Part shown: positions 56,056 to 64,000 of the stretch, one piece after another | Numbering within the stretch: the stretch's first letter is position 1 | How the letters are laid out: each line of letters starts with the position of its first letter | From: CAZJYI01 sp964550025 | Lineage (GTDB): Bacteria; Verrucomicrobiota; Kiritimatiellia; UBA8416; CAYOBW01 | NCBI GenBank assembly: GCA_964550025.1 | Contig: CAZJYI010000039.1 | Location: forward strand, 14,067 to 78,066 | Direction of reading: 5' to 3' | Length of the DNA stretch: 64,000 nucleotides | The notes under the pieces: generated by a model | What the model saw: only the letters and a program-made list of their open reading frames with translations | What the model was told of the DNA's origin: nothing | The model's database searches: none | Translations under genes and position numbers: made by a program

Positions 56056-57706
56056 ACGGTGCCTGAGAAGTGGTGCATTCGCAGGGAACGTCGCGCTGCT
56101 CGTGTTCCTCGGCGCCACCGGCGCCATGGCGGACGACTGGCCGCAGTGGCGCGGCCCCAACCGCGACGGCGTCTCCGCCGAGACGAACTGGCTGGTTAAC
56201 TGGCCGCCTGTGACGGTCTGGACGCAGGACGTGCAATACGGCTATTCGGCCGTCTCCGTCGCCAGCAACCGGCTGTACACCATGGGCTGGAACTCGAATA
56301 CCATGCAGGACATCGTGTACTGCATGGACTCCCTTGACGGCACGCAGATGTGGACACACGTCTACGAGAGTGCCTACTCAGACGCGTATTCGCGAGATTT
56401 TCCGGGACCGCGTGCCACCCCGACGGTCGACGGGGACCGCGTCTACGTCCACGGTCATCTTGGCCACGTATTCTGCCTTGACGCCTACTCGGGCACCGTT
56501 ATCTGGACCAACTTCATCGATGCCGGGCGGCCGGCGTACGGACACAGCAGCTCGCCTCTGATCGAGGGGGACCTGCTTCTGCTCAATGCCGGCCGTGATG
56601 GTGTAGCCATTGACAAGAACACGGGAACGAACGTCTGGGGCGGGGTCGGCCCACGCTACACGGCAGGATACTCGTCGCCCTTCGTCATCGATTGGCAAGG
56701 GCAGCGCGTCGCCGTTCTCTTCACCTACTCGGGATTGGACGGCGTGAACGCCGAGACCGGTGAGAAGCTCTGGTGGTACGAGGCCGAAGGCCATTTCAAC
56801 GTCCCGGATCCGATCGTGTACGACGACAAAGTGTTCATTACGAACCTGGACGATTCGCACTGTTACCTGCTGAAACTTGTGTCTGGCGAGATGACGAAGC
56901 TGCCGGGCGACCCCCAGATGTACACCTGGTTCTGCAGCCCCGTGCGACTGGGAAACTACCTCTACGGGTTTCACTTCAAGACGACGCTCACGTGCCTCGA
57001 CATGCGAGATGGTTCCACGCTGTGGGCCGAGCGCAACATCGATCTTTCCGAGGGCGGACTCATCGCTGCGGACGGAAAACTGCTCGTCATCTGGGAACTG
57101 GGGGACCTGGCGGTCATCGAAGCGACACCCACGAGCTACAACGACGGCGGACGGCCGATCGTGAAGGTTGTTCCCGGCGCCGAGTCGGAGGAATGGCATA
57201 CGGCGCCCACCCTGGCGAACGGCATGATCTACTGCCGCAGCCGGCACGGTTCGCTGGTATGCCTGCGAACGGGACCCCCCGCCGCCGATATCGACCGGAA
57301 CGGTGTGGCGGACAACTGGGAACGCCTGCACTTCGCCGCCGGCAGTGTGGGAAGCGGGGCAGGAGACGACCGTGACCGGGACGGTCTCGACAATCGGACG
57401 GAGTACATCGTCGGCACCATCCCAACCAACGGGAACAGCCGCTATGGTCTCCGAATCGCCGCGTCGAACGGGGACGTGATCGTCCACTACGACACCATCC
57501 AGGCCGTCGGCGTGGGCTACGAGGGATTCTCGCGCTACTACCGCCTCGAAGAAGCCGCGGAGGTCTCGGCGGACGGCTGGCACGCGGTGGGCGGTCACAC
57601 GGATGTACCCGGCAACGGCGCGAGGCGTGTTCACACCAACGATACACCGGGACCGTCAGGCGCATACCGGATTGGAGTGCGGCTGGAAGCCGACCCGGGT
57701 AACTGA
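56039..57706 (+). CDS. Secreted PQQ-like beta-propeller with TSP3-like C-terminus (paralogue)
   Basis: 555 aa from GTG 56,039 inside the end of the preceding gene. Signal peptide about residues 12-31, then DDWPQWRGPNRDGVSAETNW. Blades with CLDAYSGTVIWTNFI, AETGEKLWWYEAEG and CLDMRDGSTLWAERN; the C-terminus has DIDRNGVADNWERLHF and DDRDRDGLDNRTEYIVGTIPTN calcium loops. Close in plan to the 54,100 product but lacks the Ig-like insert. Confidence 0.87.
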   Translation: MWNWTRRCLRSGAFAGNVALLVFLGATGAMADDWPQWRGPNRDGVSAETNWLVNWPPVTVWTQDVQYGYSAVSVASNRLYTMGWNSNTMQDIVYCMDSLDGTQMWTHVYESAYSDAYSRDFPGPRATPTVDGDRVYVHGHLGHVFCLDAYSGTVIWTNFIDAGRPAYGHSSSPLIEGDLLLLNAGRDGVAIDKNTGTNVWGGVGPRYTAGYSSPFVIDWQGQRVAVLFTYSGLDGVNAETGEKLWWYEAEGHFNVPDPIVYDDKVFITNLDDSHCYLLKLVSGEMTKLPGDPQMYTWFCSPVRLGNYLYGFHFKTTLTCLDMRDGSTLWAERNIDLSEGGLIAADGKLLVIWELGDLAVIEATPTSYNDGGRPIVKVVPGAESEEWHTAPTLANGMIYCRSRHGSLVCLRTGPPAADIDRNGVADNWERLHFAAGSVGSGAGDDRDRDGLDNRTEYIVGTIPTNGNSRYGLRIAASNGDVIVHYDTIQAVGVGYEGFSRYYRLEEAAEVSADGWHAVGGHTDVPGNGARRVHTNDTPGPSGAYRIGVRLEADPGN

Positions 57707-57849
57707 CGCGTGCCAGGACATTGACCCAGTAGGCGTCAACGGTTGCCCCAAAGGGTTGACAACTTGGCCCCTACTCTCTAAAAGGACTTTTTGGGAGGTC
57801 GGTACCAGTCCGCTACCCGGTGGGAGATCAAGACAGGAGGGAGGACACC

Positions 57850-58707
57850 ATGCCCGAGATCTCAGGCAAAGTGGGCAAGGGATGCGCGAACAAGCCCGCA
57901 GACGTGAAGGTCGTTCAGGAGTTACTGATAGCCTGCTGGAGCAAGCTCGACATGAAGTCCCCTCTTTCCCTGGCTGTGACCGGGAATATGGACCAGAAGA
58001 CGCTGGACGCCATACGGGGCTTCCAGAGCAGGGCGCTTGGCATGAGCAAGCCGGACCTCGTCATCTCGCCCGGAAAGGGGACCATAAACGCCTTGAACAG
58101 GATTGCCTCGTCCACGTACGACGCTAACGACGGCAATCCCAACAAGGGCACGGGACCCTATTTCCCATTTCCGAAAATACCTCCGAGTTCCTGGACTGGC
58201 GGACGAGCGTTTGGCGCCTGGCGCAGTACCAGGGACAAGCAGAAGAACGTGTTGAAGTTCACTCGCCTGCATGCGGGTTGTGACCTCCTGTTCCCCATGG
58301 GCACCCCCATCTATGCCGTGGCCGACGGTATTGTCATCCGCCGGGAGAAGTACTTCTATGAAGACACGAACGAAGTTCCCATCTATCACAAGTCGATCGA
58401 TTGCACGGTGCGCTACGGTGAGATCACGCCCAAGAGCTGCAACCTGTATGGTGGCACGAAGGTCTATGCGGGACAGAAGATTGCCACGGTCGGAAAGCTC
58501 AAAATGCTGCACCTGGAAGTGTACAAGGGCAACGTCGACCCCAAGTATGTGGACCCTCCACGCAGCAAGATGGGGCGTGACGCAAACATAACGGGGCGCC
58601 ATGGCGACAAGAAGAAGCAGAACACGCCCTTCTACCGCCTCAAGTCAGTTACCGATCCCGCGCCCTATCTGAAGAACTGGCAGAAGCAACTGCCCCAAGC
58701 CTACTAG
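57850..58707 (+). CDS. Peptidoglycan-binding plus M23 peptidase-like protein without signal peptide
   Basis: 285 aa from ATG 57,850 (GGGAGG upstream). Residues 1-90 form a peptidoglycan-binding domain (VKVVQELLIACWSKL, TLDAIRGFQSRALG). Residues 135-240 form a LytM/M23-like domain with His141-x3-Asp145 (LHAGCDLLFPMGTPIYAVADG). The second motif reads KMLHLEVYKG: zinc ligand His221 is kept but the catalytic-base His of HxH is Met219. There is no signal peptide or anchor. Catalytic activity is therefore uncertain; an exported-by-other-route effector, an endolysin-like or a structural protein are possible. Confidence 0.75.
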   Translation: MPEISGKVGKGCANKPADVKVVQELLIACWSKLDMKSPLSLAVTGNMDQKTLDAIRGFQSRALGMSKPDLVISPGKGTINALNRIASSTYDANDGNPNKGTGPYFPFPKIPPSSWTGGRAFGAWRSTRDKQKNVLKFTRLHAGCDLLFPMGTPIYAVADGIVIRREKYFYEDTNEVPIYHKSIDCTVRYGEITPKSCNLYGGTKVYAGQKIATVGKLKMLHLEVYKGNVDPKYVDPPRSKMGRDANITGRHGDKKKQNTPFYRLKSVTDPAPYLKNWQKQLPQAY

Positions 58708-58908
58708 CATACGAGATGCAGAGTTGAACGGCACGGGTGCGAGCGGGAGCGCTCTACCGCGTGGGGTACGTGTCTGTCCGCACTCATCCGCATCGTGTGT
58801 CTTCGGCTACCCAGGTGCCATGGAAGCCCAGGGGAACTGATGGCGGGATTGGCGTGTTCGCATGGCGACAGGTCATCGACGTTCAGGTCTTGCGCACCGG
58901 GAACGGGT

Positions 58909-60192
58909 TCAGTGGCCGCCTCCTGAGACGCCCGTTCCAAACGGGTTCTCGTACCAGATCACGCCCAGCCCCATCTGCCCGGGGTTGTCTTTGGGACGAT
59001 GCCGTTCTTCGCAGGTCAGCAGGTCGAGATCGCCGTCTCCGTCGACGTCCAACAGTTCAATGCGGTCGAACTTGATCCCGTTCGGGCCGCTGATATCCCT
59101 GGCCTCCCACTGTACGCCATCCGTCCCCGGCGTCTGTTTCAGCCAGACGACACCCCGCTTTTCCCCGTTGGCATGCTCGCAAGAGTAGGTGATGTCGAGT
59201 TTGCCGTCCCCGTCGATGTCCCCCGCGCGGACGCCTTTGGCGGTACCAACGCCGAAGGGCTTCAAGCCGACGCGGATCACCTGTACCTCGGTCCAGGCGT
59301 CTCTGGGATTGTCCGTACACCGCAACCAGTGCACCGCGTCCGGCTTGACGGCAACCAGGATGTCTGTCTTTCCGTCGCTATCCAGGTCCGTCACGTCCAG
59401 GAACATCACCTCGCGACCGGCAAGTCCAATGCGGTGTTCCGGCCATACTCCGGTCGCCTTTCCAGGGCCGGGATTCTCCAGCCAGAGCACCCCCTGGTTC
59501 GTGCGATCACCTCTGCCGCGCGCCTTGCGATCCGACACGATGACGTCCGGGTCGCCATCCGCATCGACGTCGTGCGCCACGACCGACATTGCCCAGGCGA
59601 TATCGTAGAAACCGTGGTACTTCCAGGCGACCGTGTCACGAGGGTCGGCGGGGGCCTGGAGCCAGCCCATGGCCAACTTGCCGGCCACTCCGCTTCGCTT
59701 GCCCGCGACAACGAGATCCGCCCCGTGCTTCCGGTCTATGTCCATCGGCACGGCAAACATCCACCTGGAAATGCCCTCCACGGCAGGAACGGACACCATC
59801 TGCCAGGCCCCGGGATCCAGGTATTCAGCGGGTACCTTCGGCGCCCAATTGATGTAGACGCGTTTCGCCTCGGTGCAGCTCACGACGTCAGTGGCGCCAT
59901 CGCCGTCAAGATCTGCAAAGACCGCATCTTCAGGTTTGGGTGTCTCACCGGCCGTCACAGCCGGCCAGGGGGACTTGGCATTCGCAGGCCCGGGGTGCAG
60001 ATAGACGCGCGTCCGGTTGCCCTCTTCCCAACCGGTGGTGATGTCCGGAAGCCCGTCACCGTTCACGTCCGCCAAACGCACCCCGTCCGCCCCCCGGGAG
60101 GACGCGTCGATCGTGTGACAGGACCAGGGGGAAGCCCCAGCCCGGGCAAGAAGGGCCAACGCGACAAGCAAACATGCAACTCCAGTCCGCAT
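58909..60192 (-). CDS. Secreted FG-GAP/VCBS-repeat protein
   Basis: 427 aa from ATG 60,192 with AGAGAGGT upstream. Signal peptide about 20 residues (ACLLVALALLARAGA). VCBS/FG-GAP repeats with calcium-binding DxDGDG loops recur: LADVNGDGLPDITTG, FADLDGDGATDVVSC, HDVDADGDPDVIVSD, TDLDSDGKTDILVAV, GDIDGDGKLDITYSC, LDVDGDGDLDLLTC. About seven blades; likely surface-exposed integrin-like propeller. Close to the araA end, perhaps sharing regulation with carbohydrate genes. Confidence 0.87.
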   Translation of the reverse strand: MRTGVACLLVALALLARAGASPWSCHTIDASSRGADGVRLADVNGDGLPDITTGWEEGNRTRVYLHPGPANAKSPWPAVTAGETPKPEDAVFADLDGDGATDVVSCTEAKRVYINWAPKVPAEYLDPGAWQMVSVPAVEGISRWMFAVPMDIDRKHGADLVVAGKRSGVAGKLAMGWLQAPADPRDTVAWKYHGFYDIAWAMSVVAHDVDADGDPDVIVSDRKARGRGDRTNQGVLWLENPGPGKATGVWPEHRIGLAGREVMFLDVTDLDSDGKTDILVAVKPDAVHWLRCTDNPRDAWTEVQVIRVGLKPFGVGTAKGVRAGDIDGDGKLDITYSCEHANGEKRGVVWLKQTPGTDGVQWEARDISGPNGIKFDRIELLDVDGDGDLDLLTCEERHRPKDNPGQMGLGVIWYENPFGTGVSGGGH

Positions 60193-60271
60193 AACATATA
60201 CCTCTCTTATCGTACCGTGGATCATGTCAGCAGCCCTATCCGACGGGCGACGCAGGCAACCGTGGAGCAGG

Positions 60272-62659
60272 CTATTTCGCCGCCCCTGCAAGTCTGAACC
60301 CGATCACATGGATCTGGGTAGAGCGCCCCGCGGGACTCCGCGTTGTGCTGCGCTGAAAGTGTTCGTTCACGCCCCATGAGCCGCCTCTCGTGACACGGGC
60401 GGAACCGATGTGCTCCCCCTCGGTCCATTCATAGACGTTCCCGCCCATGTCGGCCGCGCCGCACGGACTCAGGCTTCCCGCGCCTCCACTGCCGACGGAA
60501 GTCACATTGCCGTCCAGGTTGTTCCAGTCGGCCGCGCTGTCATAGTTGGCAACGGGAGACGTATCATTGTCGATCCGGCCCACAAAGTCCACGATCCCCC
60601 TCGCCGGCGCCGAATCGCTCATCGAGGGGTACAGCCAGTAGTCCGGACTGCCGCCGCCATCAGCGCCGGGGTCGTCCGGATCGTAGTAGGCCGCCTTGTA
60701 CCACTCGTCCTCGCTGGGCAGCCAGAACAGGGCTCCGGCGTTTCGCGGGCCAACGGCGCTTGCCCCGGCAAACGTGTAGGCGCCATCTTCGGTCGTGGAC
60801 CCGTCCTGCACCCCGGACGGCCTTCCGTTGTGCATCCAGTTCGCAAAGCGCAGGGCGTCATAGAACGAAATGAAATTGACCGGCTTGTCCCGCATGTAGG
60901 AACGCGTGCTGTAGGCGTAGCTTCCCGCGGAGCCGCGGCGGCGGATGCCGCCACGAGGGTCGCTTCCCATGAGTACGTGGAACAGATTGAAGGTGTCGTT
61001 CGACGCCACCGCGTTCAGGAACTCGGCGTACTCCTCGTTTGTGACCTCGTACCGGCCAATCTGAAACAGGCCCGTCACGGCGCCGTAACCGGTGACATCC
61101 GCGGCATTGCCGGGGTGATCGACCGCAACGAAGCGCATCGGCCCGTCGACCCTTGCGCGCACCTGGTAGCAACCGCGGGACCGGGCGGATGTGCCGGTGA
61201 GGCTCATCATCCCGCCCGTTCCCACGCGCGCCCCCTGGCCCTTCACGGCATACCACTCACCCGTCGTCAAACCAGCGCGCTGGTGAAGCGAGTAGTAGCG
61301 CTCCGCGGAGGTCGCGACGCGAACCACGCCCTGGCTACCGATGTCGATGTCTTCGACGGCAAAGAACGAACCCGGGTTCGTCGGGTCCGTCCCGGCAAGG
61401 TATTCGTGCAGATCGACGCTGGCGTCGCCGTCGGTTGAACTGTTCGCGCTGCCATTGGTTCTTGCGCCGAAATGCAGCGTCTCCCATTCATCCGGCATTC
61501 CATCCCCGTCGTCATCCTCGTCCGCGTAGTCCGACCTCCCGTCTCCGTCCAGATCCGGCAAAGGCGTCACCACGAGTGAGGCGTTGTTGGACGTGTCCGG
61601 GTCCCCGCGGTAGCCTATCGCGCCGGCCCCGCTGAAAATGGGCCCTCGCTCCTCGAAATCGACGAAGACAGCAACCGTAACATCACGCACTTCGCCGTTT
61701 GTGAGCGTGCCCAGGTCATACACGTTGGTGTTGCCGACGCGTCTGCTGACCGGCGGCGTCGACTGCACCACCGCGGCGCCGGACGACAAGACGTGCCCCA
61801 GCATCACGGCAAATGTCTCGGACGGACCGTTGTTCGTAACCACGAGGTCGTAGGTGAGCAGGCGCGGCGTGTCCAAAACCGCGGGCGTGGATGTCATACC
61901 CACAACAAGATCGGCAATCTTTCCCGGTTCGGCCGAAAAGGCAACACCGCGGATATCACCCAGGTCGTTCGTGTTCACCGGAGTCAACGCTCCGTCGCCA
62001 GTGCCGATCTCGTACAGCCCGGGCCGCACGGCCATGAGCCGTCCGTCAGGGTGAAGCGCCAGGGCCTGGATCGGCTCGTCCGACGTCGCCCCCGACGGGA
62101 AGGCTGGGGCCCCCGATCCGTCCGCCGGGTCAATGCGGATCAGACGATCGTCGTTCAGGCTCCATGAATAGAGCGACCCGTCCCGGTACTCCAGGCTCTG
62201 GAGCGAGTTGTGGCCCGTGCCGTTGATGAGGTTCGTGTTCACTTCGGCAACGGTCCCCGACGACCTGTCGACCGTGTAGAGCCGTCCGGCGCCGTAGATC
62301 GTGCCATAGCGGAAAGCCACGCCGTACAGCGTGTCGTCATCCGAGAAAGCAAGCCCGCGCGGCGAGCTCGTATTCGTCGGCAGGTTCAGCGTGGCAACCA
62401 GCGTTCCGGCGCCCGTCCCGGGGTCGACAGAAAAGAGCGAATCGTGATTTGCTGCGTATATCGTCCCGGACGAATCGGCAGCCATCGCCTGCACCGATGC
62501 AAAACCCGACGTGCCGACGAAAACCGGCGCATTCGTCCCCTCGCTGAACCTATACACGTCACCCTGCCAGGTGATGCCGAGAAACGATGCCCGCGCACGC
62601 GGCGCAAGAAGGCAGGCTGCCACAGCCACGCAACACACTCCCGCCAGTCTCCGTCGCAT
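60272..62659 (-). CDS. Secreted propeller protein with C-terminal FGE/SUMF1-like domain
   Basis: 795 aa from ATG 62,659 with GGAG upstream. Signal peptide, then a beta-propeller (about 25-255), a CARDB/DUF11-like segment (LVVTNNGPSETFAVMLGHVL), a TSP3-like Ca loop (DLDGDGRSDYADEDDDGDGMPDEWE), and an FGE-like domain from about 530 (IGRYEVTNEEYAEFLNAVA, LPSEDEWYKAAYYD, MGGNVYEWTEG, TRGGSWG, GFRLAG). True formylglycine-generating enzymes have two cysteines near GGSW; here the region (GVNEHFQRSTTRSPAG) has none. So it is probably a lectin-like/non-catalytic member. Confidence 0.85.
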   Translation of the reverse strand: MRRRLAGVCCVAVAACLLAPRARASFLGITWQGDVYRFSEGTNAPVFVGTSGFASVQAMAADSSGTIYAANHDSLFSVDPGTGAGTLVATLNLPTNTSSPRGLAFSDDDTLYGVAFRYGTIYGAGRLYTVDRSSGTVAEVNTNLINGTGHNSLQSLEYRDGSLYSWSLNDDRLIRIDPADGSGAPAFPSGATSDEPIQALALHPDGRLMAVRPGLYEIGTGDGALTPVNTNDLGDIRGVAFSAEPGKIADLVVGMTSTPAVLDTPRLLTYDLVVTNNGPSETFAVMLGHVLSSGAAVVQSTPPVSRRVGNTNVYDLGTLTNGEVRDVTVAVFVDFEERGPIFSGAGAIGYRGDPDTSNNASLVVTPLPDLDGDGRSDYADEDDDGDGMPDEWETLHFGARTNGSANSSTDGDASVDLHEYLAGTDPTNPGSFFAVEDIDIGSQGVVRVATSAERYYSLHQRAGLTTGEWYAVKGQGARVGTGGMMSLTGTSARSRGCYQVRARVDGPMRFVAVDHPGNAADVTGYGAVTGLFQIGRYEVTNEEYAEFLNAVASNDTFNLFHVLMGSDPRGGIRRRGSAGSYAYSTRSYMRDKPVNFISFYDALRFANWMHNGRPSGVQDGSTTEDGAYTFAGASAVGPRNAGALFWLPSEDEWYKAAYYDPDDPGADGGGSPDYWLYPSMSDSAPARGIVDFVGRIDNDTSPVANYDSAADWNNLDGNVTSVGSGGAGSLSPCGAADMGGNVYEWTEGEHIGSARVTRGGSWGVNEHFQRSTTRSPAGRSTQIHVIGFRLAGAAK

Positions 62660-62783
62660 CACACGTCTCCCTGCACGACCATTCCCGTACCTGGTCTCAC
62701 GCACTCGGCACACAAGTCCGCTCGCCCGCGCTCGCGGCTACGAAGACCGGCGCGACTACTCACCGGCTGGAAGCCTGCACGGA

Positions 62784-64000
62784 TCAGTGGTACGCCGCCT
62801 CGTTCCAGCGCAGCTCCTTTTTCAGATCGCGGAGGCTGGTATCGGCGTCGATCACGACGAGCTCCACGTCGGCCATCTCGCAGAAGATCTCGATGTGGCG
62901 GGTGTCGACCTGCTGCGAATAGACCGTGTGGTGCGCGCCGCCGGCCAGGATCCACGCCGCCGCACCGACCTTGAGGTCCGGCCGCGGAACCCAGAGCGCC
63001 CGCGCCACCGGCAGCTTTGGAAGGTCGTGTTCCGGAACGATTGCATCCACCTCGTTGACAATCACGCGGAAGCGGTTGCCCATGTCGATCGGCGACACGT
63101 TGATCGCTGAGCCGGCCGCCACGTTGAACACCAGGCGCGCGGGATCGTCCTTGCCTCCGATGCCCAGCGGATGGACTTCCACCGCCGGTTTCCCTTCCGC
63201 AAGCGTCGGGCAGATCTCAAGCATGTGCGCACCAAGCACGGCCATGCCGTCCGGATCGAGGTGGTAGGTGTAGTCCTCCATGAACGATGCGCCGCCATGG
63301 AGCCCCTCTCCCATCACCTTCATAATGCGGGTCATGGCCGCGGTCTTCCAGTCGCCCTCGGCGCCGAAACCGTAACCGTCCGCCATCAGACGTTGCACCG
63401 CGAGGCCGGGAAGCTGTTTGAGCCCGTACAGGTTTTCAAAGGTCGTCGTGAACGCGCCGAACCCGCCCGTTTCCAGGAACGCGCGCATGCCGATCTCGAT
63501 ACGCGCCTGCTCGCGGACCTTGTCGGCGCCGGCATCGCCGACAATCGAATAGAGCTCTGCGTACTCGGCAACAAGCGCGTCGATCTGGGCATCCGTGACC
63601 TCATTGACGGGCTCGACGAGGTCGCCGATGCCGAAACCGTTGACGGCATATCCGAACTGAATCTGCGCTTCGACTTTGTCGCCCTCGGTGACGGCCACTT
63701 CGCGCATGTTGTCGCCGAAACGCGCCACTTTCAGGTTCTGCGATTCGTTCCAGGCCCTCGCCACGCGAGCCCAAACGCCCAACTCCTCGCGTACGCCGGG
63801 ATCTTCCCAGTGACCAACGACCACGGTCCGGTTCCTGCGGAGCCGCGTGCAGATGAACCCGAACTCGCGCCCCCCGTGCGCCGACTGGTGCAGGTTCATG
63901 AAGTCCATGTCGATGTCGGCCCACGGGATGTCGCGGCCGAACTGGGTGTGCAAGTGCACGAAGGGCTTCTTGAGCGCCGTCAGCCCGCCAATCCACATCT
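62784..64000 (-). CDS. araA: L-arabinose isomerase (5' partial)
   Basis: Converts L-arabinose to L-ribulose; cytoplasmic. 405 codons are visible, ending at TGA-side 62,784; the start lies beyond the window edge (family about 500 aa, so roughly 100 missing). Characteristic stretches: KPFVHLHTQFGRDIPW, FMNLHQSAHGGREFGF, DGYGFGAEGDWKTAAM, SFMEDYTYHLD (metal/catalytic Glu) and EVHPLGIGGKDDPARLVF. A late AGGAHHTVYSQQVDTRHIEIF segment holds the C-terminal His ligand region. It suggests arabinose-containing polysaccharide use, consistent with the secreted enzymes nearby. Confidence 0.93.
   Translation of the reverse strand, partial: MWIGGLTALKKPFVHLHTQFGRDIPWADIDMDFMNLHQSAHGGREFGFICTRLRRNRTVVVGHWEDPGVREELGVWARVARAWNESQNLKVARFGDNMREVAVTEGDKVEAQIQFGYAVNGFGIGDLVEPVNEVTDAQIDALVAEYAELYSIVGDAGADKVREQARIEIGMRAFLETGGFGAFTTTFENLYGLKQLPGLAVQRLMADGYGFGAEGDWKTAAMTRIMKVMGEGLHGGASFMEDYTYHLDPDGMAVLGAHMLEICPTLAEGKPAVEVHPLGIGGKDDPARLVFNVAAGSAINVSPIDMGNRFRVIVNEVDAIVPEHDLPKLPVARALWVPRPDLKVGAAAWILAGGAHHTVYSQQVDTRHIEIFCEMADVELVVIDADTSLRDLKKELRWNEAAYH

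Noticed and set aside
60272..61100. Functional formylglycine-generating enzyme
   Set aside because: No cysteine pair near the GGSW motif, so the catalytic copper-binding site is absent.

Overview
The window (high GC, about 60-65% by eye) looks like a chromosomal segment of a free-living bacterium of the PVC superphylum, most plausibly Kiritimatiellota or Lentisphaerota. This assignment is inferred from gene content. The supporting features are a chlamydia-like V/A-type ATPase order (A-B-D-I-K), a complete six-gene Rnf operon, Planctomycete-style PQQ-like propeller proteins beginning with a DWPQWRGPNRDG-type motif, a secreted sulfatase, a GldA/F/G-like ABC exporter with a DUF4340 protein, an exosortase-K/MSEP-CTERM pair, and many short palindromic intergenic repeats. 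I see no rRNA, tRNA, CRISPR array, transposase or phage genes.

Layout. 1-11,084 (+): energy block with V-type ATPase subunits A (5' cut by the window edge), B, D, I and K, then rnfABCDGE. The K subunit keeps residues that match the sodium ligands known from the Enterococcus hirae K ring, so Rnf and the ATPase may share a Na+ cycle. 11,278-14,820: a membrane-anchored metallophosphoesterase (+) converging on a secreted esterase (-). 15,705-26,896 (+): a long cluster of membrane proteins headed by a winged-helix regulator with two near-identical operator-like palindromes. It contains a dolichol/phytol-kinase-like protein, a membrane-anchored helical-toroid-like protein, exosortase K, its MSEP-CTERM partner with a VIT domain, and a secreted TPR protein. 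This is the best candidate for an undescribed system. 27,168-36,939 (-): a small secreted protein with a strong promoter and a LacI-type palindrome, then miaB, an AsmA-like protein, a DUF4340 protein and the GldG/F/A-like exporter. 36,984-38,483 (+): DUF2851. 38,781-48,305 (-): sulfatase with a LamG protein, HEAT-repeat protein with an Asp/Gly-repeat lipoprotein, and a PDZ-less Tsp-like protease with an outer-membrane barrel and an Asp/Gly-tailed protein. 49,541-58,707 (+): three PQQ-like propeller proteins, two other secreted proteins, and a peptidoglycan-binding/M23 protein lacking a signal peptide. 58,909-64,000 (-): an FG-GAP/VCBS protein, a propeller protein ending in an FGE-like domain, and L-arabinose isomerase (5' end beyond the window).

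How it fits together. The chemistry on view is ion-gradient energy conversion plus an elaborate secretome for sulfated or pentose-containing polysaccharides (sulfatase, esterase, LamG, AraA), with dedicated membrane sorting (XrtK/MSEP-CTERM). The intergenic regions are unusually rich in inverted repeats of several families: a 136-bp element with 25-bp terminal inverted repeats present twice, AGTGGCG heptamer arms, GCGCGGAT hairpins, GGCCACAGAAG palindromes, and GAGATNAAGTAA, GTGTACGAGTA and AAATCCGAAA repeats. Most look like non-coding mobile or structural elements; several abut start codons or extend reading frames.
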